Origin: Aeromicrobium sp. Leaf350 | GTDB lineage: Bacteria > Actinomycetota > Actinomycetes > Propionibacteriales > Nocardioidaceae | NCBI RefSeq assembly: GCF_916858655.1 | Contig: NZ_CAKASL010000001.1 | Location: 1,550,001-1,614,000, forward strand | Length of the DNA stretch: 64,000 nt | Direction: 5' to 3' | In this document: piece after piece, positions 13,313 to 21,303 of the stretch | Layout of the letters: every line of letters starts with the position of its first letter | Numbering within the stretch: the stretch's first letter is position 1 | Position numbers and translations under genes: made by a program | Notes under the pieces: generated by a model | Database searches by the model: none | What the model was told of the DNA's origin: nothing | The model's input: only the letters and a program-made list of their open reading frames with translations

Positions 13313-13436
13313 TGGACAGTCGCGCGACCGTTGGCCGCGTACCCGCGACCCGGAGCCCTCGCAGGCGCCGGCGATGTCGTGGGTGAGCGGTGATCGTCGA
13401 TTCGATCATTGATTTCCCCTCGAGAAGGACACTCCC

Positions 13437-13574
13437 GTGAGCAAGCGCACTTTCCAGCCGAACAACCGTCGTCGCTCCAAGAAGCACGGCTTCCGCCTCC
13501 GCATGCGCACGCGTGCCGGCCGCGCCATCCTGGCGTCGCGCCGCAACAAGGGCCGCGCGAAGCTCTCTGCCTGA
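13437..13574 (+). CDS. rpmH: 50S ribosomal protein L34
   Basis: 45-residue, strongly basic L34 protein of the large ribosomal subunit. It starts (V/M)[19 protein letters not shown] and ends [10 protein letters not shown], a complete match to the family pattern. The start is GTG 13437 with AGAAGGA upstream. It is the first gene of the rightward block. Its stop codon runs directly into a 24-bp tandem repeat that separates it from rnpA, an unusual spacing element for this pair. Confidence 0.97.
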   Translation: MSKRTFQPNNRRRSKKHGFRLRMRTRAGRAILASRRNKGRAKLSA

Positions 13575-13642
13575 TCTCGTGCTGCTGCACAGGGCTGATC
13601 TCGTGCTGTCGCACAGCGCTGATCTCGTGCTGTCGCACCGGG
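13571..13642 (+). repeat. three tandem 24-bp repeats between rpmH and rnpA
   Basis: Three copies of a 24-bp unit begin at 13571, 13595 and 13619. Each starts CTGATCTCGTGCTG and contains a small GTGC/GCAC hairpin. The array starts inside the rpmH stop codon and ends 8 bp before rnpA. The copies differ at only a few positions, so the expansion is probably recent. Confidence 0.9.
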
Positions 13643-13650
13643 CCTGATCG

Positions 13651-13998
13651 GTGCTCCCCCAGGCGGCGCGGATGCGTGACGGCGACGAGTTCCGTCGCAC
13701 GATCCGTCGCGGCGCCTCGGCGTCGACCGGAACGGTCGTCACGCACCTGGCGCTGACCGACGAGCTCGGCGTGCGCGTCGGTCTCGTGGTCGGCAAGAAG
13801 GTCGGCAACGCGGTCGTCCGCAACCGGGTCAAGCGTCGCATCCGTCACGCTCTGCGCAGCGAGCTCGCGGGGCTGCCCGCGGGCAGCCGCGTGGTCGTGC
13901 GGGCCCTCGCCCCTGCGGCCGAGAGCACCGACCTGGCGGGCGACGTGATCGGCAGCCTGCAGCGCGCGTCGCGGCGGTCGTCGGCCGGTCGGGTCTGA
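13651..13998 (+). CDS. rnpA: ribonuclease P protein component
   Basis: 115-residue protein subunit of RNase P, which aids tRNA 5' maturation. It has the conserved RNR core VGNAVVRNRVKRRIRHALR and the N-terminal RMRDGDEFRRTIRRG. The start is GTG 13651, directly after the rpmH tandem repeats. No strong ribosome-binding site is visible, so translation may depend on upstream rpmH. yidD follows after 7 bp. Confidence 0.96.
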   Translation: MLPQAARMRDGDEFRRTIRRGASASTGTVVTHLALTDELGVRVGLVVGKKVGNAVVRNRVKRRIRHALRSELAGLPAGSRVVVRALAPAAESTDLAGDVIGSLQRASRRSSAGRV

Positions 13999-14005
13999 GT
14001 CCGGG

Positions 14006-14248
14006 ATGCTCCGCCTGCTGCTGATCGGCCTGCTGAAGGCCTACCGGTTCGCCATCAGTCCCCTGTACGGCCAGGTCTGTCGGTACCATCCGACGTGTTC
14101 GGCCTACGCCCTCGGCGCCGTCGAGACGCATGGTGCGTTCCGCGGTTCGTGGCTCGCCCTGCGACGCTTGCTGCGGTGCCACCCCTGGAGCCCTGGCGGG
14201 TACGACCCCGTCCCCCCGACATCGGCCACGACGCCGGTGTCCCACTGA
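14006..14248 (+). CDS. yidD: membrane protein insertion efficiency factor YidD
   Basis: 80-residue YidD family protein that assists YidC-dependent membrane insertion. It has the family core YRFAISPLYGQVCRYHPTCSAYALGAVETHG and the C-terminal CHPWSPGGYDPVP. It lies between rnpA (7 bp) and yidC (9 bp), the standard arrangement, so co-transcription is likely. The N-terminal hydrophobic stretch LRLLLIGLLKAY probably contacts the membrane. Confidence 0.95.
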   Translation: MLRLLLIGLLKAYRFAISPLYGQVCRYHPTCSAYALGAVETHGAFRGSWLALRRLLRCHPWSPGGYDPVPPTSATTPVSH

Positions 14249-14257
14249 GGAGTAAAC

Positions 14258-15196
14258 GTGGAGATCTTCAGCGCGATCGGTTCGGCGATCATGACACCGC
14301 TGTACTACGCGGTGTCCGCCGTCCTGAAGGCTTGGCACTGGGGGTTCGATCACATCCCGGGCCTGAGCGACGGCTGGGTGTGGGTGCTGTCCATCATCGG
14401 CCTGACGATCACGATCCGGGCGATGCTGATTCCGCTGTTCGTCAAGCAGATCAAGAGCAGCCGCAACATGCAGCTCCTGCAGCCCAAGATCAAGGAGCTG
14501 CAGAAGAAGTACGGCCACGACCGTGAGCGCCTGACCCAGGAGCAGATGAAGCTCTGGAAGGAGACGGGCACCAACCCGTTCGCCTCGTGCCTCCCGCTCC
14601 TGGCGCAGATGCCGATCTTCTTCGCGCTGTTCCGCACGATCGACCAGGCGGCCAAGAAGGGCGCCGACGGCGCCAAGGGATTCCTGACGCGCGAGGACGC
14701 CACCTCGTTGAGCCAGTCGGAGTTCCTCGGCGGCCGCATCGCCGACACCTTCATCAACGCCGAGCACCTGCAGACGCAGGTCATCGCGATCTTCCTGGTC
14801 ATCGTCATGTGCGCGACGCAGTTCCTGACGCAGCGCCAGCTGATGGCCAAGAACATGCCGGCCGACGCGCTGAACGGCCCGTACGCCCAGCAGCAGAAGA
14901 TGCTGCTCTACATCCTTCCCCCGGTCTTCGCCGTCGGCGGCATCTTCTTCCCGATGGGCGTGCTCTTCTACTGGGTCACCTCGAACTTCTGGACCATGGG
15001 TCAGCAGTTCTACGTGATCCGTCGCAACCCGGCACCGGGGACTCCCGCCTTCAAGGCGAAGCAGCAGCGTGACGCTGCCAAGGGCAAGGACGTCGCTGCC
15101 GACCCGAGCACCGTGGTCGACGAGATCGTGAAGCCCAAGCCGCGTCAGCAGCCGAAGAAGCAGACTCGCAACCAACGCAAGAAGGGTGGCCGCTGA
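14258..15196 (+). CDS. yidC: membrane protein insertase YidC
   Basis: 312-residue Oxa1/YidC insertase for Sec-dependent and independent membrane proteins. Five hydrophobic helices are visible. The conserved hydrophilic-groove Arg is in GLTITIRAMLIPLF. The cytoplasmic coiled coil follows (SSRNMQLLQPKIKELQKKYGHDRERL). The tail is Lys/Arg/Gln-rich (QQPKKQTRNQRKKGGR), typical of Gram-positive YidC that binds ribosomes. The start is GTG 14258 with GAGG upstream. The stop overlaps the jag start by one base (TGATG). Confidence 0.97.
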   Translation: MEIFSAIGSAIMTPLYYAVSAVLKAWHWGFDHIPGLSDGWVWVLSIIGLTITIRAMLIPLFVKQIKSSRNMQLLQPKIKELQKKYGHDRERLTQEQMKLWKETGTNPFASCLPLLAQMPIFFALFRTIDQAAKKGADGAKGFLTREDATSLSQSEFLGGRIADTFINAEHLQTQVIAIFLVIVMCATQFLTQRQLMAKNMPADALNGPYAQQQKMLLYILPPVFAVGGIFFPMGVLFYWVTSNFWTMGQQFYVIRRNPAPGTPAFKAKQQRDAAKGKDVAADPSTVVDEIVKPKPRQQPKKQTRNQRKKGGR

Positions 15197-15669
15197 TGAG
15201 CGCCGACGCCGCGAAGCTGGAGGCCGAGGGCGACATCGCCGCGGACTTCCTCGAAGGCCTGCTGGACATCGCCGATCTTGACGGCGACATCGACATGGAC
15301 GTCGACGGAGATCGTGCCGCGGTCTCGATCGTCGGCGGAAGCCTGACGCACCTGGTCGGCTCCGACGGTCAGGTGCTCGACGCGCTGCAGGAGCTGACGC
15401 GCCTGGCCGTCTACCGCCAGACGGGCGAGCGCAGCCGGTTGATGCTCGACATCGCGGGATACCGCGAGGGCCGTCGGGCCGAGCTGCGCGAGGAGGCCGC
15501 CGGCGCCGTCGCGGCGATCCGCGACGGGTCCGAGCGCATCGACCTGGCTCCGATGTCGGCGTTCGAACGCAAGATCATCCACGACGTCGTGGCCGAGGCC
15601 GGGCTGCGCAGTGAGTCCGAGGGCGACGAGCCCCGTCGCTTCGTGGTGGTTCTCCCCGCCGGTGCGTGA
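15196..15669 (+). CDS. jag: Jag/KhpB-type KH-R3H RNA-binding protein
   Basis: 157-residue RNA-binding protein. A KH domain (about residues 30-90, VGGSLTHLVGSDGQVLDALQELTRLAVY) is followed by an R3H domain (about 95-155, YREGRRAELREEA then FERKIIHDVVAEAG). An acidic N-terminal segment replaces the longer Jag_N domain of Firmicutes, which is usual in actinobacteria. It is coupled to yidC by a one-base overlap and to rsmG by TGATG. The family is linked to cell envelope and division control in other Gram-positives. Confidence 0.92.
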   Translation: MSADAAKLEAEGDIAADFLEGLLDIADLDGDIDMDVDGDRAAVSIVGGSLTHLVGSDGQVLDALQELTRLAVYRQTGERSRLMLDIAGYREGRRAELREEAAGAVAAIRDGSERIDLAPMSAFERKIIHDVVAEAGLRSESEGDEPRRFVVVLPAGA

Positions 15670-16289
15670 TGTCCGTTTCACGTGAAACGGAACCTCCCGA
15701 GGGATCTGCCGATCTGTTCGGCGACGCCTGGCCCCAGGCGCAGCGCTACGCCGAGCTGTTGAGCACCTGGGGTGTCGACCGCGGCATGATCGGTCCCCGT
15801 GAGGTCCCGCGGCTGTGGGAGCGCCACCTGCTGAACTGCGTGGTGGTGACCCCGCGACTCCCCCAGGGGTCGACTGTCGCCGACGTTGGCACCGGCGCCG
15901 GTCTGCCAGGCGTCGTGTGGGCGATCGCGCGACCCGACATCCGCATGACCCTGGTCGAGCCGCTGCTGCGCCGCGTCTCGTTTCTCGAGGAGGTCGTCGC
16001 CGACCTCGGTCTGACCAACGTCGAGATCGCTCGCTCCCGCGCCGAGGACCACCCCGGTCGCTACGACGTCGTCACGGCACGCGCGGTGGCGGCTCTCGAC
16101 AAGCTCACGACCTGGTGCTGGCCGCTGGTCGCGCCCGGTGGGGTGCTGCTCGCGATGAAGGGCCGCTCGGCCCCGGACGAGGTCGAGGCGGCCCGTCCAC
16201 TGCTCGGACGTCTGGGTGTGACCGACGTTCGGATCGAGTCCTATGGTGATCTCGCGGTTCCGACCACGGTCGTCGAGCTGACCCGCTGA
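15669..16289 (+). CDS. rsmG: 16S rRNA (guanine(527)-N(7))-methyltransferase RsmG
   Basis: 206-residue SAM-dependent methyltransferase that modifies G527 of 16S rRNA. Motif I is VADVGTGAGLPGVVWAI, then TLVEPLLRRVSFLEEVV and TARAVAALDKL. The start is ATG 15669, overlapping the jag stop. The first codons encode SVSRET because they carry a parS site (15675-15688), a combination common in actinobacteria. Loss of this enzyme causes low-level streptomycin resistance in several species. Confidence 0.95.
   Translation: MSVSRETEPPEGSADLFGDAWPQAQRYAELLSTWGVDRGMIGPREVPRLWERHLLNCVVVTPRLPQGSTVADVGTGAGLPGVVWAIARPDIRMTLVEPLLRRVSFLEEVVADLGLTNVEIARSRAEDHPGRYDVVTARAVAALDKLTTWCWPLVAPGGVLLAMKGRSAPDEVEAARPLLGRLGVTDVRIESYGDLAVPTTVVELTR
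15675..15688. promoter_or_regulatory. parS site 1
   Basis: GTTTCACGTGAAAC, a perfect match to the conserved 14-bp parS core bound by ParB. It lies inside the first codons of rsmG, about 4 kb from oriC. Confidence 0.95.
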
Positions 16290-16325
16290 CCACCCGCTTG
16301 ACCCCATTGCGCGACCCAGACCAGC

Positions 16326-16339
16326 GTTTCACGTGAAAC
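16326..16339. promoter_or_regulatory. parS site 2
   Basis: A second perfect GTTTCACGTGAAAC, 20 bp upstream of the parA start and overlapping the only possible upstream GTG (16333). ParB bound here could repress parAB as well as nucleate segregation complexes. Confidence 0.95.
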
Positions 16340-16359
16340 CAGAAGAGGAGGTGGAGGAG

Positions 16360-17262
16360 ATGGCTGCTGTGCATCCCGACGACTCGACCCCGCTCGCCCG
16401 CGCTGCCGAGGAGCACGTCGCCCTCGCCCGCAAGGTCGACGCCATCGTGCACCTCCCCCGGCCGGAGAAGACCCGGATCTTCGTGGTGGCGAACCAGAAG
16501 GGTGGCGTCGGCAAGACGACGACCACCGTGAACCTCGCCGCTGCGATGGCCGTCAAGGGCCTGCGCGTCCTGGTGATCGACCTGGACCCCCAGGGCAACA
16601 CCTCCACCGCGCTCGACATCCCGCACTCCGAGGGCACGGCCGGCGTCTACGAGGCGCTCGTCGAGGGCGAGTCGATCGACGCGCTCGTGCAGCCGTGCCC
16701 GGCCCACGAGAGCATCTCGGTGCTGCCCGCCTCGATCGACTTGGCCGGAGCGGAGATTGAGCTCGTCTCCCTGGTCGCTCGCGAGACGCGTCTCGACAAG
16801 GCCCTGCAGTCGTACCTGGCTGAATCCGAGGACGCCGGCGACCGCTACGACTACGTCTACATCGACTGCCCGCCGTCGCTGGGGCTGCTGACCGTCAACG
16901 CGATGGTGGCCGGTCGTGAGGTCCTGATCCCGATCCAGTGCGAGTACTACGCGCTGGAGGGTCTCGGACAGCTGCTGCGCAACATCGAGCTGGTGAAGTC
17001 GCACCTCAACCCGAAGCTGGCCGTCACCACGATCCTGCTGACGATGTACGACGGCCGCACGAACCTGTCGTCGGGCGTCGCCAACGAGGTGCGCCAGCAC
17101 TTCGGCAGCGAGGTGCTCGACACGGCCATCCCGCGCTCGGTGCGGATCTCGGAGGCCCCGAGCTACCACCAGACGGTCGTCACCTACGATCCGACGTCAT
17201 CGGGTGCGCTCTCGTACATCGAGGCCGCACGGGAGATCGCCGAAGAGGGAGTCAGGGCATGA
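16360..17262 (+). CDS. parA: chromosome partitioning ATPase ParA
   Basis: 300-residue Soj/ParA ATPase that moves ParB-parS complexes apart after replication. The deviant Walker A is [18 protein letters not shown], the Walker B region is [19 protein letters not shown], and the DNA-binding C-terminal half is intact. About 40 residues precede the core. ATG 16360 is chosen because it follows a strong purine-rich AGGAGG run. GTG 16333 is possible but lies inside parS. The stop overlaps parB by four bases (ATGA). Confidence 0.96.
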   Translation: MAAVHPDDSTPLARAAEEHVALARKVDAIVHLPRPEKTRIFVVANQKGGVGKTTTTVNLAAAMAVKGLRVLVIDLDPQGNTSTALDIPHSEGTAGVYEALVEGESIDALVQPCPAHESISVLPASIDLAGAEIELVSLVARETRLDKALQSYLAESEDAGDRYDYVYIDCPPSLGLLTVNAMVAGREVLIPIQCEYYALEGLGQLLRNIELVKSHLNPKLAVTTILLTMYDGRTNLSSGVANEVRQHFGSEVLDTAIPRSVRISEAPSYHQTVVTYDPTSSGALSYIEAAREIAEEGVRA

Positions 17263-18158
17263 GTGGTCGCCGTAGTCGTGGGCTGGGTCGTGGTCTCGAG
17301 GCGCTGATCCCGCAGAGCTCGGACGAGGCGGAGAGCTCCGGTCTGAAGCAGATCGAGGGCGCTCGGTTCGCCGAGATCCCGGTCGAGTCGGTCGAGCCCA
17401 ACCCGCGCCAGCCGCGCACGGTCTTCGACGAGGAGGCCATGGCCGAGCTGGTCCACTCCATCAAGGAGATCGGGCTGCTCCAGCCGGTGGTGGTGCGCGA
17501 GGTCTCCCCCGACCGCTACGAGCTCATCATGGGCGAGCGCCGCTGGCGCGCGCACCGCGAGGCCGGCCTGGAGACGATCGCTGCGGTCGTGCGCGAGACG
17601 CAGGACGAGGACCTCCTGCGCGACGCCCTGCTCGAGAACCTGCACCGGTCGCAGCTGAACCCGCTCGAGGAGGCGGCGGCCTACCAGCAGCTGCTCGACG
17701 ACTTCGGCTGCACGCACGAGGAGCTCGCGACCCGCATCGGCCGGTCGCGTCCGCAGATCAGCAACACGCTCCGGTTGCTCCGCCTGACGCCGGCGGTGCA
17801 GCGTCGCGTCGCCGCGGGGGTGCTGTCCGCGGGCCACGCCCGTGCGCTCGTGACAGTCACGAACTCCGAGATCCAGGAGCGCCTCGCGACCCGGGTCGTG
17901 GCCGAGGGCCTCTCGGTGCGGGCCCTGGAGGAGATCGTCACGCTGACCGACGACGAGCGGGGATCGACCACCCGCCGTTCCTCCCCGACGCTCTCGGCGC
18001 CCCGGGTCGACGACGTGGCCCGCCGGCTCTCGGAGCGCTTCGACACCCGGGTCAAGATCAACCTCGGCCGCTCGAAGGGTCGCATCACGGTGGAGTTCGC
18101 CACGATCGACGACCTCGAGCGCATCGTCGAGCTGATGGACCCGTCAAAGCCGTCGTAG
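17259..18158 (+). CDS. parB: chromosome partitioning protein ParB
   Basis: 299-residue CTP-dependent DNA clamp that loads at parS. The N-terminal start [18 protein letters not shown] is typical. The ParB/Srx nucleotide-binding part carries [13 protein letters not shown] and [14 protein letters not shown]. The helix-turn-helix is [23 protein letters not shown], and the C-terminal dimerisation domain ends [15 protein letters not shown]. It is coupled to parA by ATGA. A 22-bp perfect hairpin (18190-18237) follows its stop. Confidence 0.96.
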   Translation: MSGRRSRGLGRGLEALIPQSSDEAESSGLKQIEGARFAEIPVESVEPNPRQPRTVFDEEAMAELVHSIKEIGLLQPVVVREVSPDRYELIMGERRWRAHREAGLETIAAVVRETQDEDLLRDALLENLHRSQLNPLEEAAAYQQLLDDFGCTHEELATRIGRSRPQISNTLRLLRLTPAVQRRVAAGVLSAGHARALVTVTNSEIQERLATRVVAEGLSVRALEEIVTLTDDERGSTTRRSSPTLSAPRVDDVARRLSERFDTRVKINLGRSKGRITVEFATIDDLERIVELMDPSKPS

Positions 18159-18189
18159 CCGGAATGACGGCCAATTCGCGCTGTCAATA

Positions 18190-18237
18190 GATACACAAAT
18201 CCCCTTGTCGATTTGTCGACAAGGGGATTTGTGTATC
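18190..18237. terminator. perfect 22-bp stem hairpin between parB and trxA
   Basis: Arms 18190-18211 and 18216-18237 are perfectly complementary with a 4-nt loop (TTTG). The sequence is AT-rich for this genome (arms contain CACAAATCCCCTTGTC). It lies between convergent parB and trxA and probably serves as a bidirectional terminator. The inner 15-mer GTCGATTTGTCGACA also occurs inside recF. Confidence 0.8.
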
Positions 18238-18248
18238 TCGCAGATGAC

Positions 18249-18572
18249 TCAGATGTGCTTGTCGATCTCCGCGAGCAGCGCGTTCTTCGGACGCACGCCG
18301 ACGATCGAGGAGACGAGCTCACCACCGTTGTAGAGGTTGATGGTGGGCAGGCCGGTGACGCGGTACTTCGCCGGGGTGACGGGGTTGGCGTCGGCGTCAA
18401 TCTTGACGACGGTCAGCTCCTCGCCCTTCTCGTTGGCGATCTCCTGCAGGATCGGCGCGAGCTGACGGCACGGGCCGCACCAGTCGGCCCAGAAGTCCAC
18501 GAGCACGGGGCCCTTGGCGTTCAGGACGATCTCGTCGAAGTCGGCGTCGGTGACGGCGTTGATGGTGGCCAT
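18249..18572 (-). CDS. trxA: thioredoxin
   Basis: 107-residue thioredoxin, a general protein disulfide reductase. The active site is [13 protein letters not shown] and the cis-proline is in GLPTINLY. The length and fold are standard. It is the second gene of a trxB-trxA operon (33 bp gap) and is reduced by the TrxB encoded upstream. The start is ATG 18572 with AGGAG upstream. Confidence 0.97.
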   Translation of the reverse strand: MATINAVTDADFDEIVLNAKGPVLVDFWADWCGPCRQLAPILQEIANEKGEELTVVKIDADANPVTPAKYRVTGLPTINLYNGGELVSSIVGVRPKNALLAEIDKHI

Positions 18573-18605
18573 GTCAGTTCTCCTGTGGGTAGCTCGGATG
18601 GGTGG

Positions 18606-19595
18606 TCAGTCGATGAGGGCGGCGTCGGGGGCCGGAGCGCCCGCGTGCTCGAGGTTCGCCAGGTAGCGCTCCGCGTCGAGCGACGCGGCGCAGCCGGTGC
18701 CGGCGGCGGTGATGGCCTGGCGGTAGGTGTGGTCGACCAAGTCGCCGGCGGCGAAGACGCCGGCGATGTTGGTGGCGGTCGAGCCCTCCTGCACGAGCAC
18801 GTAGCCCTCGTCGTCGAGGTCGACCTGGCCGCGCAGCAGCTCCGAGCGCGGGTCGTGGCCGATCGCGATGAACAGGCCCGTGGCATCCAGCGAGCGGGTC
18901 GCGCCGGTCACGGTGTCGCGCAGCGTGACGGACTCCAGGCTGTGCTCGCCGTGGAGCTCGGCGACCTCGGAGTTCCAGGCGAACTCGATCTTGTCGTTCG
19001 CCAGGGCGCGGTCCTGCATGATCTTGGAGGCGCGCAGCTCGTCACGGCGGTGCACCAGCGTGACCTTGCTGGCGAAGCGCGTCAGGAACGTCGCCTCCTC
19101 GAGCGCGGAGTCGCCGCCGCCGACGACCACGATGTTCTGCTCGCGGAAGAAGAAGCCGTCACACGTCGCGCACCAGCTGACGCCGTGGCCCGAGAGCTCG
19201 TCCTCGCGAGGGATGTCGAGCTTGCGGTAGCCCGAGCCGGTGGCCAGCACGACGGCCTTGGCCCGGTGCGTGGAGCCGTCGCCGAGCGTGACGGTCTTGA
19301 CGTCGCCGGTGAGGTCGACCTCGGTGACGTCGTCGGCCACGAGCTCGGCGCCGAAACGCTCTGCCTGCGCGCGGAGATTGTCCATCAGAGCCGGGCCCAT
19401 GATGCCGTCGGGGAACCCGGGGAAGTTCTCGACGTCGGTGGTGTTCATCAGGGCTCCGCCCGCGGTCACCGAGCCCTCGAAGACGAGGGGCTCGAGGTTC
19501 GCGCGCGCGGCGTAGATGGCCGCGGTGTAGCCGGAGGGGCCCGACCCGATGATGATCAGGTTGCGGACGCCGATGACGGACGACTCAGTGCTCAT
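18606..19595 (-). CDS. trxB: thioredoxin-disulfide reductase
   Basis: 329-residue NADPH-dependent flavoenzyme that reduces thioredoxin. The FAD motif is [18 protein letters not shown], the redox pair is in [10 protein letters not shown], the NADPH motif is [12 protein letters not shown], and the C-terminal FAD motif is [10 protein letters not shown]. The start is ATG 19595. The frame opens further upstream, but that part would overlap the next gene. A possible -10 (TAGGCT) lies near 19632. Confidence 0.97.
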   Translation of the reverse strand: MSTESSVIGVRNLIIIGSGPSGYTAAIYAARANLEPLVFEGSVTAGGALMNTTDVENFPGFPDGIMGPALMDNLRAQAERFGAELVADDVTEVDLTGDVKTVTLGDGSTHRAKAVVLATGSGYRKLDIPREDELSGHGVSWCATCDGFFFREQNIVVVGGGDSALEEATFLTRFASKVTLVHRRDELRASKIMQDRALANDKIEFAWNSEVAELHGEHSLESVTLRDTVTGATRSLDATGLFIAIGHDPRSELLRGQVDLDDEGYVLVQEGSTATNIAGVFAAGDLVDHTYRQAITAAGTGCAASLDAERYLANLEHAGAPAPDAALID

Positions 19596-19663
19596 GGTCT
19601 GCTCTCTGCTGGTGACGCCTGGTTCAACACAGCCTAGTGGCGGGACATTCCCCGCCGGGCGGG

Positions 19664-21241
19664 TCAGGAGACGCCGTCGACCCTGACCTCGGCGATCTCG
19701 CCGCGGAACTCGTTCGGAGCCGCCTGGGGCAGCGACGTCAGCCACACGACGACGTACCGCGTGACCGTGCCCTGCGGGAGGCTGACCGTGACGTCGGTGC
19801 CGCCGTCCTGCACCGAGGCGACCGGCGTGAGGCCGTCGATCGAGCGCGGTGCGCCGTCGACGCTCGGCGGAGCTGTGAGGATCTGCAGGCTCGTGGGTGC
19901 GCCGACGAGGTTCAGCCGCACGGAGTCGACCTGGCGCGTCGCCCCGAGGTCGAGGATCAGACCGACGCCGTCCTTGAGCCCGCCGAGGTCGGCGCGGTTG
20001 CGGTAGGACTGCGTGGCCCAGGTGGTGGACGGATCGCCGTCGACCGCCTGGCCGACCGTGTCGCTGGACTCGCTGCCGTCGCCCTGCGGGTCGAAGTCGA
20101 TGACGCGCTCGATGGGGAGCACCCCGACATCACCCGTGGCCGACGACTGGCTCGGCTCCGGGTCGGGGACAGGGCCCTGGCGACCGGCCATGAAGGCGAT
20201 GACCAGCAGGATCAGCAGCACGCCGACGGCGCCGAGCAGCACGAGGCCGCGCTCGCCCTTGGTCAGGCTGCGCGCCTGCGCCTTGCGTCGTTCGAGCGTG
20301 GTGGGGGGCTTGGGCGCGAAGGCCTTGGGGCGCGGCCTCGGCGGCTCGAGACCCGGCGGGGGACCGAGAGGCTCGACGACCGGGTCGTACCGCACGAGGT
20401 CGGGCGAGGTCGTGGTGCCGCCGGCGGTGTCGTGCGGATCGAGCCGGGAGAGCACCCCGCGCAGCTCGTGCGCGACGTCGGCGGCGGTCGTGATGGGTCG
20501 GCGGCCGTGGACGGGCGGGTTGCCGAGGACGCGATCACAGATCGCGTCGATCTCGCGGTCGACGCCGGCGCGCACCTGGCGCGGACGCAGCACGCGACCG
20601 TGCTCGGTGGGTGCCGCGCGCAGGCCGTCGACGTGCCCTCCGGGCCACCGCGCGACGAGGCACGCGTAGAGCAGCTTGCCGAGGCTCTGCACGTCGAGCC
20701 GCTCGAGCTGGGCCGTGTCGGGCTGGTTCTCGGTGCTGCCGACGGGAGCCAGCGCCGTGGCGACGCCGAGTCCGACGACGCGCACGGCCCCGGACTCCTT
20801 GAGGAGGACCTGGTGGGGCGTCAGGCGCCGGTGGTGCTGGCCACGGTCGTGCGCGTTCGCCAGGGCCTCGGCGACCTCGATGACGATCGCCGCCGCGCGC
20901 CAGCTCGGCAGGGGAGCCTGCGCGAGCACGGCGTCGAGCGGGAAGGCCCGGGCCCACTCGCGCACGATCATGTGGTGGCCGTGGTCGTCCTGGATCAGGT
21001 CGAGCACGCGCAGGAATCGGGGGTCCGAGACGACCGTGGAGCCACGGGCGGCGTCGAGGAAGCGCTCGGCGCGTGGGTCGCTGCTGGGCAGCAGCTCGAG
21101 GCCGACGTTGCGCGACAGCACGGCGTCGTGGGCCCGCCAGGTCGTCGATCCGAGGCGCTCGTGCACGAGGTCCTGCAGGTGGTAGCGCTCAGCGATGACG
21201 TCACCGGAGACCAGTGTTCGTCGTCCTGCCAATGCCAGCAC
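19664..21241 (-). CDS. transmembrane pseudokinase with outer discoidin-like domain
   Basis: 525-residue membrane protein. Residues 1-270 resemble a Ser/Thr kinase but lack catalytic residues. The Lys of VAxK is Glu (VGLELL), the HRD loop reads HRRLTPHQ, and no DFG is seen (VGLGVA). One membrane helix lies at about 330-356 ([22 protein letters not shown]). The outer C-terminal part (about 380-525) looks like an F5/8 or NPCBM-type carbohydrate-binding fold ([29 protein letters not shown]). In Mycobacterium these domains form the C-terminal half of MviN/MurJ. Here they are a separate gene 62 bp after the murJ fusion. GTG 21241 with AAAGGGG is the chosen start. Confidence 0.85.
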   Translation of the reverse strand: MLALAGRRTLVSGDVIAERYHLQDLVHERLGSTTWRAHDAVLSRNVGLELLPSSDPRAERFLDAARGSTVVSDPRFLRVLDLIQDDHGHHMIVREWARAFPLDAVLAQAPLPSWRAAAIVIEVAEALANAHDRGQHHRRLTPHQVLLKESGAVRVVGLGVATALAPVGSTENQPDTAQLERLDVQSLGKLLYACLVARWPGGHVDGLRAAPTEHGRVLRPRQVRAGVDREIDAICDRVLGNPPVHGRRPITTAADVAHELRGVLSRLDPHDTAGGTTTSPDLVRYDPVVEPLGPPPGLEPPRPRPKAFAPKPPTTLERRKAQARSLTKGERGLVLLGAVGVLLILLVIAFMAGRQGPVPDPEPSQSSATGDVGVLPIERVIDFDPQGDGSESSDTVGQAVDGDPSTTWATQSYRNRADLGGLKDGVGLILDLGATRQVDSVRLNLVGAPTSLQILTAPPSVDGAPRSIDGLTPVASVQDGGTDVTVSLPQGTVTRYVVVWLTSLPQAAPNEFRGEIAEVRVDGVS

Positions 21242-21303
21242 CCCTTTCGCCGCAGAGTCTACCGGCGGCGGGGTCGTTCCACGTGGATCACCGGGCGCGC
21301 GGA

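Noticed and set aside
13083..13436. A second replication origin in the dnaA-rpmH gap
   Set aside because: It has one perfect and one near DnaA box but no triplet array. The boxes are better explained as dnaA autoregulation.
13083..13841. Extended N-terminus for DnaA up to 13841
   Set aside because: The extra frame is antisense to rpmH and rnpA. The conserved DnaA N-terminus begins at ATG 13082 with a strong ribosome-binding site.
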